The notes beneath the pieces were generated by a model, which saw only the letters and a list, made by a program, of their open reading frames with translations, was not told the origin of the DNA and did not search any database. Positions 1 through 11,400 of a DNA stretch of 64,000 bases are shown here, one piece after another. This DNA is from Apus apus (Eukaryota > Chordata > Aves > Apodiformes > Apodidae). Every line of letters begins with the position of its first letter. Position 1 is the first letter of the stretch. A program made the position numbers and the translations under genes. Location of the stretch: NCBI RefSeq assembly GCF_020740795.1, contig NC_067299.1, positions 11,729,333 through 11,793,332 of the forward strand. The letters are read 5' to 3'.

Positions 1-330
1 GGCTCCCAACCAGGGAGCAAGAAAAGGCTGAGACACAAATCAGCGTGGCATGGTGCAGAGTTCGAGATCTGACCAGCAGAGCAGGCAGGCTGGGGGAGCA
101 GCTCATGTAGCTGATTCATGACTGCTTGCATGGCTGGTTGTCCTCTCACCAGTGATCCATGCTGCTCCTGCCACATGCAGCCCCCACGGTCCTGACGTGT
201 TCCCCAGCTGCAGCTGGTCACCCTCCAGGGCCCTGAGCATGGCTGCTCCCCAGGGCTGGGTTGCAAGCAAGATGTCCCTGCTGCACCGAAAATACTCCCA
301 GGCCCTGTACATATTTCACCTGCATCCCAC
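1..330. other. Unique sequence, no feature seen
   Basis: I see no repeat family, splice-bounded exon or protein-like frame here. Short open frames occur on both strands but overlap each other and resemble no protein. Confidence 0.5.
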
Positions 331-930
331 CCCCTGCACTCCCAATCCCTGGTGCTTCCACCCCCTTGCACCCCACCGCCTCGTGCTCCCACCCCCCTAC
401 ACCCTCCAGGACACAGCTGTCCTACCATAGCACATCACGGGGACACGGTGCTCTCTCTTTGGTGATGTCCCCATTTGTCACTGTCCCCACTCCAAATGCC
501 AGCAGCCCTGCTTGCAATGTCTGCTCCTTCTGCAGCTCCACCCAAGCACCCACTGCCCGGCTCAGCCCCATTCTCATCAGCCCCCCACAGTCCATGCCCA
601 CCCCCCACCCATGGACCTCACTCCCATCTCTGCCCCAGCAGCACTTTCCCCTTTCCCCCTCACTCTGTCTTCTTGCCCCTGTTGCCATCTGCTCTCTCCT
701 CCCAAACCAGGGACTTCTACTTCCCCCATGGCCACCTCCAACACTCCTTGAGAGCTGGTTCCTTCTGCTCAGCACCCACCCTCACTCACCACCCCCACCC
801 ACTCTGTCTCACCCCAACATCTCCCCTGCCCATTTCTTCTCCCTCACAGCCCATTTTGCACCCGGGCACCCCAAACTGCTGCTTCCCCACCCACACAATC
901 ACCATCATACAGTGACCACCTTGGCATTGC
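330..930. repeat. Pyrimidine-rich low-complexity tract
   Basis: The plus strand is dominated by C and T for about 600 bases, with many runs of CCC, CCAC, TCTC and CTTC. The composition removes stop codons, so a plus-strand frame stays open from 261 to 1016 and would encode a Pro/Ser/His-rich product with no recognisable domain. I read that opening as compositional. Long polypurine-polypyrimidine tracts can adopt triplex (H-DNA) structures, but this one is interrupted too often for that to be sure. Confidence 0.6.
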
Positions 931-937
931 TCAGCCC

Positions 938-1036
938 TGTGACTCAATGTCCCTGCTGGGACACCACCCTTGTGACTTGGTGTCCCTTATGGGACAGCAC
1001 CCCTATGACTCAGTGAGTCACCCGACCAGTGACACG
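938..1036 (+). repeat. 33-bp minisatellite, left part (three units)
   Basis: Units start at about 938, 971 and 1004. Each begins tgtgact or tatgact and continues with a tgtccc...gggacaccacccc pattern; the third is the most diverged. The same motif resumes at 1697 on the far side of a CR1 insertion, in the phase expected for one interrupted array. Confidence 0.7.
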
Positions 1037-1051
1037 TGGAGCTCCTCAAAG

Positions 1052-1698
1052 GTCAGTCCTGGCACCAGTGCTGTTTAACATCTTGGTTGGCAATAAGGAC
1101 GGTGGGGTTGATGCACCCTCAGAAAGTGTCACCAGCAGCGTGGCCAGCAGGGCCAGGGAGGGGATTGTCCCCTCTGCTCTGCTCTGGTGAGACCCCCATG
1201 CAGGGCTGGGACCAGTTCTGGAGCCCCCAACACAAGAAGGACATTTGGAGCGAGTCCAGAGGAGGCCACGGAGATGATCCAAGGGCTGGAGCAGCTCTGC
1301 TCTGGAGCCAGGCTGGGAGAGCTGGGGTGTTGAGCCTGGAGAAGAAAAGGCTCCAGGGAGACCTTAGAGCAGCTTCCAGTGCCTGAAGGGGCTCCAGGAA
1401 AGCTGGGGAGGGACCAGGGACAAGGGCAGAGAGGAATGGTTTCAAAAGAGGGGAGAAAGAGGGGAGACTGAGGTTGTATATTAGGAAAAAATTCTTCACT
1501 GTGAGGGTGGTGAGATCCTGGCCCAGGCTGCCCAGGGAAGCTGTGGCTGCCCCATCCCTGGCAGTGTTGGAGGCCAGGTTGGATGGGGCTTGGAGCAGCC
1601 TGGGCTGGTGGGAGGTGTCCCTGCCCATGGCAGGGGAATCTAGGTAAGTTTTCAGTTCCTTTCCAATCCGAACAGTTCTTTAATTCTATGATTCTATG
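1052..1698 (+). mobile_element. CR1 LINE fragment, 5'-truncated and internally deleted
   Basis: The 3' end carries the CR1 terminal signature attctatgattctatg (1683-1698). The body matches the 3' end of ORF2 plus the 3' UTR, including the stretch on the reverse-transcriptase C-terminal region (gccagcagggccagggaggg and following) shared with the copies at 33.6, 46.6 and 48.2 kb. The first about 75 bases match the segment just before the catalytic FADD motif (caccagtgctgtttaacatc). The sequence then jumps near 1128 straight to the distal C-terminal region, so the catalytic motif is lost to an internal deletion. It cannot encode a working protein. It sits inside the 33-bp minisatellite. Confidence 0.93.
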
Positions 1699-1754
1699 TC
1701 CCCTCATGGGACAGCACCCCTTGTGACTCAGTGTCCCTCTCTGGGCACACCTCA
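1697..1754 (+). repeat. 33-bp minisatellite, right part
   Basis: A partial unit (1697-1721, tgtcccctcatgggacagca and following) and one further unit from 1722 (tgtgactcagtgtccctct) match the units at 938-1036. They directly abut the 3' terminus of the CR1, so the array was probably present before the insertion. Confidence 0.7.
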
Positions 1755-4700
1755 GGTGCTCCCTGTTCCTAACCTTGAGACAGAGCATGACTTATGATCA
1801 TGTCCCTGCCCCTTAGTGTGAATCCTGAAGCATGTCCCTGGGACACCTGGTAGAGCTGCAGACCCAACCCTCCACAACCACCTCCTCTGCCACAAGCTTG
1901 GTGCCTAGACGGCACCTGCAGGACTCTGCCCAGTTCCAAGATTCCATCCCACTCTTCCTGGTATCCCAGGAATTGACTGCCACCTGGGAAGCATCAGGGA
2001 CAGGTTGGGTGAGATCCAGGGGATTGAAGCTGGAATCGATAAAGCTAGCTCAGTAATAAGGGGCAAACTTTCACTGGAGCAGGAGTTAATGAGGGGATTA
2101 GTGGCCATAAATAATCAAAGGGTTCCTGGTGACTTGTGAGAGATGACTCAGGGATTTCATCTCTCAGCTGGGCTGAGTGTAGCCCAAGCAGATATTGTGG
2201 TGAGCCCTGAGTGGTCTGGGTCTTTTGAGGTCCATCTTAAAAAGCAATTTGTAAGTCCCTTGCCCCACACCCAACTCTACAGATATTCAGGAGGAAGGAT
2301 GGGCTGCTGCACCAAATTGCCCCTGTTTATTTCATCCTCAGACTCTTGCATTATCTCCTGGAGCCCTGTTCGTGGGGGCATCTGTGAATCCCAGCTCTGC
2401 TGGAAGCCCAGCAGCTTGATTTTGGTAGGAGGGATGGAGAATCCCTCAGTGCTTCATCCCCTGCCATCCTACCCAAATGAGGATTGTGAGGTTCCCTTGG
2501 AGAGTGGAGCCAAACAGGTCAAACCATTATCTTTTTCTTGAATTTTGCTGAGACAGAGCTGAGCTTTGCCAGTTCCAACTGGAATCAAATACCAGACATA
2601 GACAGTGTAGCACGTTCAGGGTACACATGTACAGAAGATATAGAAGAAGAGGTTTTGAGTCTGGGTTGATCAGCAGAGAGCAATGGGCCAAGAAGGTGAC
2701 AATGGTTTGTGTGATGGTGACCATGGACTAAGAGTTCACCTGTTCCAGAGCTCAATTACATGTTTTCTCATGGTTGAAACCATGTCAACCTGGCTGTTGA
2801 GTCTTGCCTTCCCTTTGCCAGAGGACTTCAGGGTTGGAAGATTTTGCTGGAGGATTGCATCTTTGGATTTCCTGGCTGGAGCTCCTTCTCTGAATGCTTT
2901 CCAACCCATGTTGATCCAAATGACCTGGTTAGACAGTCTAGTGGTGGGTCTATCCTAACTCACAGTTGCAGCTGGAAGAGGATGTGTAATTAATGTCTTG
3001 GAAAAGGAAGGAGCGAGAGCAGCAAAGGGAAGACTAGAGACAGAACTGCTATGTAAGAAGGGAGACACCTCAGGGCAGCTGCTTGGTCCTTCAGAAACAG
3101 CTTTAAGGGAGCAAGTTCAGAGAGAGGCTAAGGGATCTGGCAAAATGGAAATCTCTGCAATGATCTCAAGAACAAGGAGGAGGGGCCCAGACAGTGGAAA
3201 CAACATTAAATCATTGGAGACAGGGTAACATGAGTGCATGGGAAGATGCAGCACAATCTGCTGGAGGTGGCAGATACATTTCCAAGGGTCTACAGGGAAG
3301 GTGGTGGCTGGTGGTCCTGGAGGTCCTGGGGAAGTGTGACCATGGCTGGCTCTGATATAGTAGGTTGGTTACTTTCCTTTTCCACTTTGGTGTCGGGTGG
3401 GGATCGCAGCTGAAGTTCTCCCAAGCAGGGCTGAGAGCCCATCCTGAGGGTTTGGGTAAGGGGCATTTGGATAACCCCCATGTTTTCAAAATCCTAATGA
3501 TGGGCTTTTGTCTTATGGCACTTGGGACACTGGCTGAAGAAATCTCATCTGTGGATTATCTTTGAGAACAAGTAAACTAGGAGCTCACGTGGGTTCAAAG
3601 AGTGGGTTCAGCTCAAGTTCATGGAAGAAAAATCCACCAGGGATTATCACATTAAAAGGCTCAGCTCAGGCTCAGGAGATCCATGAGCCACAAACCACTA
3701 TAAGCTGGGAAAGTATTTGGGATGTGTCACCCTGTGTGGGTCTGTGGTGCTGCTGTTCACCTCTGCTGTGGTGCTGTATGGGGGTGCTCAGTGCCTTGGG
3801 ATGCTGTTCCCACCTTTCAACCTGGGGGGAAAAGCAGCAAAACTCCTTCTGAAGCAAGTGAAAAGGCTGGTGGAAAAGGCCCATGTCTGACCCTTGACTG
3901 CAGGAAGGCATCTGGGGCTTTCCCACCAGTAAGCAGGGAGCGGGGATCACCTAGGGCTGTTACAACCCATGTGCAAATGTGGTTCTCAAAGAGCAATCCT
4001 CATCACCCTTGGATGAAGACCATGTGTGCTGGGATGTGGGAGTTCAGATGGCATCATTGAAGCACCAGTGTTGAAGGAGACATCTGTGCCCAAAGCCCTC
4101 ACAGAGCTTCTCCAGGTTCATCTTATCCCTGCTTTTCAGGGTTGGTCTTTCCTGGCATCACATGCTTGGCCAAGCCCGAGGCAGCCTTCCTCTTCTGAAC
4201 GGAGCCATGCCCATGCCTGCTCTCCTCTGGAGCTGTCCTGCCACACGGCTGAGGCAGGGATATCACTCCTTGGCCAGGTGACCTTCACCAGGTCTGGTTG
4301 GCCAGCAGTGTGTCTCTGGCTGATATGGTGGACCTTGGTGGAGGATGTCTGGTCTGGGGTTCACCACGGGGAGTCCAAGATGGATGCAGAACTTCATGTG
4401 CATTGGCTCTGGGACAGAAAGGACAGCAGAGCTGGCTGGAAGAGACCTCAGGAGATCCATAGTCCAACCTTCCCTACTGCCAACACCAGAGCCCAGCCTG
4501 ATGCCTGGTCCTGTGCTGCGGCTTGGAGGGTGGTGGACAACACCCACAAATGCAGAGGCAGTGACCTGCTGTGCAGGGGTGTCCTGACTCCTGGCTGGGA
4601 CAGGATGATGCACAAGGGTTCTGCAGCTCCTGGTTTGGACCTCTTTCCTACAGTTTCCATGGGCTGTGGAGGAGCCTGATCCATTTCTGGGCTGTAGGTC

Positions 4701-5068
4701 AGCAGATAAACCAGATGTTTGGGATGTGAGGTGGTGTCTGAACCTGCCTTGAGGTGAGAAGGTGGCTGGGCTCTGGGTGCTCGCTTGCAAGCTGTACCTC
4801 ACTGCCAGGTGGATGGAGCCCAGGGCCTCACTTCAGGACATCCTGCACCTGCCAGCTGCTCTTCACCCATTCCCACATGTTGGGGTGCTCCTGTGACCCA
4901 CCTCTTCCCTGTCAAGCCTGCAGACCCATGCACAGCCCTGGATGTTTGCAAGCTGTGTGAAGCCCAGATGCTCTGGCTGATGCCAGATCTTCTATGTTTC
5001 TTGGCTATTGATTCCCTGGCCATCTTGCCAGGTATGTAACTATCCCAGACATTTCCTGCTGTACTGCA
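1755..5068. other. Unique sequence, no gene recognised
   Basis: Mixed-composition DNA with no tandem repeat and no clear CR1. A short stretch at about 4428-4475 resembles the reverse complement of a CR1 3' end (ggctggaagagacctcagga, then agtccaacc) but is too short and diverged to call. No open frame here has protein-like composition or good splice borders. Confidence 0.4.
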
Positions 5069-5112
5069 GAAAAATAATAATAAAATAAAATACTAAAATG
5101 AAATAATACAAT
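5069..5112 (+). repeat. A-rich (AATA)n-like tract
   Basis: An imperfect run of aaaataataataaaataaaa followed by tactaaaatgaaataataca stands out from GC-rich surroundings. It may be a decayed poly(A)-type microsatellite, but no element is visible upstream of it. Confidence 0.7.
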
Positions 5113-7160
5113 CCTCCCCCTGGCTGATATAAATACCCAGTGCAGCTGCCCAGCCCCCTGACTGGACAGGCAGCATTGCAGACAGATTGCGTCTCCTGGC
5201 AGCATGGCCAGCACCCCCGTGCCCTGCTTGTTCCCTTTGGCAAGGGGAGCAGAAGGGGCTGCCATGCTCATGGCTTGGTCCCAGCTGCTGTCACAGCTGG
5301 AGTGATTCATGGGCTTCATGGGCTGCTTCCCTCCTCCCAACAAGCACAGCCCAGGACTGTGCCCCGGGCAGGGAGAGGGGAGCTGGTGGCCCAGCTGCAG
5401 CTGAGGATGCCCGAGGAGTTGCCCAGTCCCCTCGAACATGCTCATGGGCAGGACCTGGGGGGTAAGTGGTGAGGAGAGAGAACTCCCTTCCCCCTTGTAT
5501 TTTGCCTTCACTGCAGACCCTTTGCTGTGCTGGGGTGCAGGGCTGGTGGGGGTGGCTGTAGAGGCTTGAAGGGTGTTGAAAGTGCCTGAAACCTCGGGGG
5601 CTGCTCAGCTCAAGGCAGCATAACCACAGCAGATGGTTTGTTCCTCTTGGAGCAAAGTCAGCCAAAGGAGATGCTCTCCCTGGGCTTGTCCCTGGTTGCC
5701 CTCTGCAAGGGTGACCAGTATGGGTGAGGGACACGGCAGCGGGACCATGGTGGAGAGTGAGACCCAGACACCTGGTGGACACTGGAGTTGCTGGTGTTTG
5801 GAGCCCTCTCAGGGGGCTGGGAGCAGCCTGCCTCCCCCTGGCCCTGCCAGACATCCACCCCAGCCTGAGGCAGCAAGGACAAGACAGGCTGGAGTTCAGG
5901 GTTGTGTTCCTGGGGGCTTTTAGTCAGAGTCTCTCCTCCATGTGCCTCCAGCTCCCCCTGCCAACCCCTAGCCCCTTGCTCCTTCTGGCTCCCTGCTGTC
6001 GGGTTGCTTGGTGCCCTGCTCAGCCCTCCGTCACCTGCTGGTGCAGAAAGAGAAGCAGTAATTTGTACAGTTATGGGGTGCAACCTAGAAGAGGGAATTG
6101 CCTCAGGTCACCCTCCATGGCCAGAGTTGTGAAGCACCGAGGATATATCATGCCAAGGCTCAGGCCCCATGACTGCAGCCTGTTTTGCAAAAAAATGATC
6201 CCAATCATTAATTAAATAAGTGAGATTCTAGGCACCATTTGCAGCCCTGCATTGAGGGACAATGCTGGGAAAACACCCCTCCCCAGGCTCCTGCAGGGCC
6301 CCTGCCCAGCTCTGCCCTGGCTGCCCACCTCCACAGGGTGTTGTGGGGGATCAGCAATGGTGCTGGCCCCATGGCATCCCTGGCTACTCTTTTCCCACCC
6401 GAGGAGAGCCAGCAGACAGAGCCCCAGGAGGGGTGGGGTATCCACCAGGTCCCTGGGCTGGCAGTGCCCCACAGAGGGTGGATACCTTAAGAAGCCCCTC
6501 AAAAACATCCCTAGGTGCCACCAGCCCCAACCACTATGGCCATGGCCCCTTGCCTTGGCTCCTGCTGAGGGTGAGATGTCCAGGATGGTGCCCAGGGCTG
6601 TATGTATGTGGTAGGTCTGTGGTTATTTTGTCTGCTTTTTCCCGGGCTGAGAGCAAGAAAGCCCTGGTCTGAATTCCCGTTTAACTGTAATTATTCTGTT
6701 ATCACCCCACCAGGGTCTGGTTTCACTCATACTTTAGGTCGCTGTCTGCTGTGAATGGATGTCTTCCTTAGCAAGGGCTGCTCCAAACCTTTCCTTGTCT
6801 CTGCCCCTTCCCACCTCCCTGGCAGACCTTGGTGCTGCCCTTGGCCCTGAGCCCCAGGCCCCTGCAGCACAGGCAGAGCCGAGGCTCCTGGGGAGCACCT
6901 GCCAACCTGGACCTTGCTGTGAGGGCAAGTGCTCCCACCACCCATCCCCTCAGCAGGACATAGGTCTGTTTTGTCCCAAAGACTGGCCAGGTCAATGTGG
7001 CAGGACCATGGGGGTGAGGATGAGAGGGGCTCCAGGGGCTGCACTGTTCCCTGCCCCGTGAGGTCTGATGCCATCACCTTGCTGGGGTGCAGCAGGAGAA
7101 CCAGAGGTGATGGGTACTGGGAAATACAGGAAATTGTCATTACAGTTTTTGCCTTTGGAA
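5113..7160. other. GC-rich unique sequence, no gene recognised
   Basis: Several frames stay open for 60-190 codons on both strands at once, typical of GC-rich noncoding DNA. None has recognisable domains. Around 6185-6235 there is a small AT-rich patch with tandem ATTAATTAA-type homeodomain-like motifs, but nothing else supports a regulatory call. Confidence 0.4.
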
Positions 7161-7171
7161 ATCCTCTTCTT

Positions 7172-7275
7172 CTGTGAGGGTGGTCAAACACGGGAACAAG
7201 GGCCCAGAGAGGTAGTGGGATGTCCGTTCTCAGAGATGTTCAGAACTTGACTGGACACAGCCCCAGCCAACTGCA
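7172..7275 (+). mobile_element. Degraded CR1 3' fragment
   Basis: The segment tgagggtggtcaaacacggg, then aacaagggcccagagaggtagtgg, matches the well-conserved CR1 stretch encoding the end of ORF2 (V-V-K-H-W-N-x-L-P-R-E-V-V). It continues into sequence like the CR1 closing segment (atgttcagaacttgactgga). No terminal ATTCTATG repeat remains. The match is more diverged than most other copies here, implying an older insertion. Confidence 0.75.
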
Positions 7276-8149
7276 TCAGCTTGGAGCTGCTGTGCTGGGG
7301 GAGCAGGGTTGGGTGCCTCCACATGACCCTGCCTACCTCTGTTACTCATTTATTTTCTGATTAACAGGCAGAGACATTTCCGCAGTGAGGTGACAGTCAT
7401 TCATGAGGAGCTGAAGGCACTGGGTGATAGCACCACCCAGGGGCTGCTAGAGAAAGAGCAAACTGTGAAGGGGGTTTGCGGAAAAGAGATGGAAGAGCTG
7501 CAGGATGGGGGGGCTGCTCTCCAGTTGTGTCCCAGGACCTTGACCTCTTCACTGAGCCGGTTCTGTTCATTGCAGCCTCTGGCTAAAGCTCATTTTCCAG
7601 CTCACTTGTCTGGGATAGGACCCTCCTCCTGGCTACAGCACCTGACCCTACAGCAGGATGTCTTTGACTTGCCAGCATTGCTGTGCTGATGGAGCTGCAT
7701 GTCCTCTCCTGGGTACCACAGCATGTCTTGATGGGCTGCTCCAAGACACAGTGCCTCTGAGCATGAGTGTGCACCATCATGGTGCAAACTTGCCTTTCCT
7801 CACTGTCCTCTCCAGCTCTTAGGGCCTCTCTCCACAGTTCAGTTTCCCAGTCCCTTCAGAGGATGTCCCCCCAAGGACCCACTGTGGGATCCTGGGCTTC
7901 ACGGGCTTTGCTTCACTGCTCTCTTGTCTCTCTGTGCAACAGCAGTCCAGCCCCTCTGGTCCTGGTGTCTGTGGGCTCAGGAATGGATGCTGCACCCCCT
8001 CCAAGGGCAGCTGGTGACCACCCAAACCAGGACATGTCTCTTTCCAGCAGTTCTTAGGCATTGCTCCATGTGCTGGGCCAGAACTGATGTGACAATGCTG
8101 GGGACACTGAGGTGCTCATGGATCCTAATCTCTGGGGCCATCAGACCAG
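7276..8149. other. Unique sequence, no gene recognised
   Basis: No repeat or protein-like frame is visible. Confidence 0.4.
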
Positions 8150-8460
8150 GCACTGAACCAAAATCCAGCTCTAATTGGCCTCATCCAGTAATTCTTCCTG
8201 ACAAAGCAATTAAGTTTCTCAGGCAAAAGATGTTCTCTGCAAATGGTTCTTGCCAGATGCTTTTGCTTTTTTTATCTGTGGTATTTAAGGCTCTTTTTCT
8301 AATACTCACTCATTATTTTATGAGGCACAGACCGGTTCTGCCTGCCCTTTTGAAGCTGATTATCACACTCATGTTCGTTTGTTGTCTCAGGGCTTCCCTA
8401 GCTCTATGGGAGGGTTGGCACTTGAAAAATATTCTTTAAAATAAACATTCTTGATTTGAA
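8150..8460. promoter_or_regulatory. AT-rich block, possible conserved noncoding element
   Basis: This block is clearly more AT-rich than its flanks and carries several TAATT/ATTA core motifs (ctaattgg, agtaattc, caattaag, tgattatc) of the type bound by homeodomain proteins. Both strands are full of stops, so it is unlikely to be an exon. It contains no repeat I recognise. The regulatory call rests only on composition and motif clustering. Confidence 0.2.
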
Positions 8461-11400
8461 AAGGGCTGGGCCCTGCGAGACTGAGCAGGGAGGGGGACTG
8501 GCTCCAGCCCTCCCAAGCCTGCTGAGGCTGCCTGCACTGCAGCAGGACTGAGGGCCAGGTTGGAAAAACATGCAAAAGTGGATGGCAGAGAAGACCCCAG
8601 GAGGTGGGAACCTGTGTGCTGCTGGGCTGCTGGTCCTGTCTCCTGGACCTTCACAACTTCAGTCTCTCATCTTCCTGACATCAGTTTTAGTGGCTTCAAT
8701 CTGCCCTTTAGGGCAGCCATTCCCTTGTTTCCCCAGCCTGGCTGCCTGGTGAGGCTGCACGAAGGTGTGTTGCCATCTTGACGAGCTGCTAATCAAGGTG
8801 CTGCCAACACCCTCCCGTTCTGGGAAGGGTGCTGCCCACCCTAACCCTCCTCCTGATGGTGTTTGTGCCCCATCCCCACGCACACCTATCCGTGCCACTC
8901 TCAGTGCTGCTGTTCCTGGTCCTAGGAAAGGAAGGGTGCAGCTCTGGGGAATGGCACCCCAGGAAGGGAAGCAAAGGCTTGTATCCCTGGGTAGCAGTGT
9001 GCTAGCAGAGCAAAAGATAGTATCTGGGTTGGATGTGCTGAGACTGAGAGCAGCCAGGCTCTGGGGTGAATCTGCTGTCTGCAGGGTGTCTGGCCACTAG
9101 CACTGCATCTGCCCTGGTCTGCACAGCCTCTGGCATCCTGCACAGTGTCTCCAGTACTGCTGGCTGCTTGTTGTAGAGGATCTGGGCTGGGGTCAGTGCT
9201 GTTGCACCAATGATATCCCAGGTGTTACCTTGCTTGGCCTTTGCTGGAGCCAGGAGGGGTGTGAGGGACTGGGGATGGTGCAGGGCTGAGGGCTGGGAGG
9301 AGACCAAGAGAGGGTACAGCTGGTGTGTGAGATGTGGACTTGACTGAAGCATCTACAGCAGGTCCCTGCCTCTTGTGTCACCAGTGCAGTCTCCATCAGG
9401 GGACACCCAGCTCTGAGAGCAGGAAGGGGCTGTGGCATCATGCCTTGGTACATGTCCATCTCTCCCAGCATGGGGGTTTGGGCTGAAGGGAAAGGAAACC
9501 CAAGAAGTCAAGTCCATGGCGGGTGATCCTGCAGCTCAGAATGACCTTTCCCAGTGGGCTCCATCCCAGGGACTAAGTCACTCCATAAATCTCCCTTCCT
9601 CTGTGACGCAGGCCTCGGAGAGGCAGCCCTGACTGCAGGCGAGGAGTGTCCAGCTGCAGACGATCTCTCAGCGGAGGAGCCGTGTGTGGGGATGCCAGCA
9701 TTTCCAGGCAGGAGACAATCAGGCTTTATTTCCCCACCACATAGGAAAAATCATAAACATTCCTCGGGTTTGTTTTCAGGCTGCTTTGTGGAATAAATCT
9801 CAGACTGTTGTTGTCTCCCTGGGCTCCCCGGTCCCGCAGAACTGCCTGTTCCCACTTCATGAGTCACCGACGCCTGCGCTGCTGCTGCTGGTGCCTCCAA
9901 AACCCTGCATGGTGGCCCTCTGGAACAGCTCTGGGGCACCTGGGTGTCAGAGCATGTCCCATGAGGTGGGAAGGAGTAGAGGAGTCTCCAGTAGGTCAGC
10001 ATGTGCCCATGGCTGGATGGCTCACCTCAGCATCTCTACACGTGCTCCGAAACCAACCACTTTCAGGAACGTGAAGCCTCCTCGTGCTACTGTCCAACAC
10101 ACAACACAAACAGAGTGGCAGCTGTGGTTTGGTGAAGCTATCACCAGAGACTGTGTGAGTTATGTAAAAAAAAAAACACAGCTCTGAGGAAGGAAGGAGG
10201 CTGGGAGGGACTCGGTCTGGGGGCTGCCAAAAACGTGGCAAAGGGCGAGTCTGAACTCAGGCTCTTTGCAGAGCTGCCTGGGGTGAATAATGAAAACAAG
10301 AAACACAAGGTAAAGTGCCTGACTGCCTCCGAGAGAGGGAAAATGGAATCAGGAATGAATGAAGGGCTGCTGCCAGGAGGGGCTGTTCAAGCACTGCAGC
10401 AGCTGATAAAAAGGCTGGATAAGCCCAGTGACCCCAGGCAGGCAGAGGCTGAGGGGAGATTTGCTGACACAGCCCAGGGCAGGAGAGGAGCAGACACCCT
10501 CTGGCACCCCTCAGCAGCCCCCCAGGCAGCCCAGTTGCTTTTATCAGAGATAGGGTCGTTCAGGGGAACTGTGACTGCAGCCAACAGGAAAAGCTTATGG
10601 AGGGAAGGAACTCCTCCCTGGAGATGCCAAGTGGAGGCTTAGTGGCTGTGCAGCCAGCAATGTAACTTCTTGAGACTTTCAAAAATCACAGATAAGAGCC
10701 AGTCATTAAGGAAAGCTCTGGACACTGTCAGAGTAATGAGTGTGGGGGCCCTGCCCTGCTAATGACAGGCTAATTGCTGGGCACAGGGATCTGCAGGCAC
10801 CAGAGAACACTCGCCTTGGACATCAATGAGCAGAGCATTTATTTGGACCTCTGAAAGGTCAAGTTGCTAAAATGCGAAACAATCACTGGCATGACTGTAA
10901 ATTTAGAGTGGGAGGTGTTAGCAAAAACTGGGACTCATTCAAGAACATCCCAACAGTGCCCCAAAAGCCATGATGTCATAGACCAAAATAATTATCCCAG
11001 GGAAGAAGCTATCAGAGGCAGTTTGGACATTAGGAGCAGCTGGAGGAGCAGGACCATGGCCCTGAGTGGTGCAGCAGGTGGGAACCAGGCAGGAGCTGGG
11101 CCAGCATCTGGAGGACAGCTACGAAGCAGGATGAAGGCTGAAGTATTTATTCTGTTTTGCTGCCTCAGAGAGGGCAGTGTGCCCTCCCCTCTTCCTCATC
11201 CTCTTTCTTCTGCTTTGACCATGCATTTTGGAGGTGTGACAGGCTGAGCAGCCATAGTCAGATGATGAGAGGGCTGGTGGTGGGGAGCAGAGCAGCCATC
11301 AGAAGAGAAAAGAGACCTTGATGGCATCTCTTGGTATGATAGGACGATGGTAGCTGGTGAAGATCTGGGAAAGGGTCAGACCTTAAACCTGGCAGAGCAA

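Noticed and set aside
261..1016. 251-codon plus-strand open frame
   Set aside because: It follows the pyrimidine-rich tract and runs into a minisatellite. It encodes a low-complexity Pro/Ser/His peptide with no domain and no splice support.
4428..4475. Possible CR1 3' scrap
   Set aside because: Only two short words resemble a CR1 end, with no flanking landmarks.
10272..10309. 38-base exon-like segment with ctttgcag and gtaaag borders
   Set aside because: Such borders arise often by chance in 64 kb, and nothing else supports a gene here.
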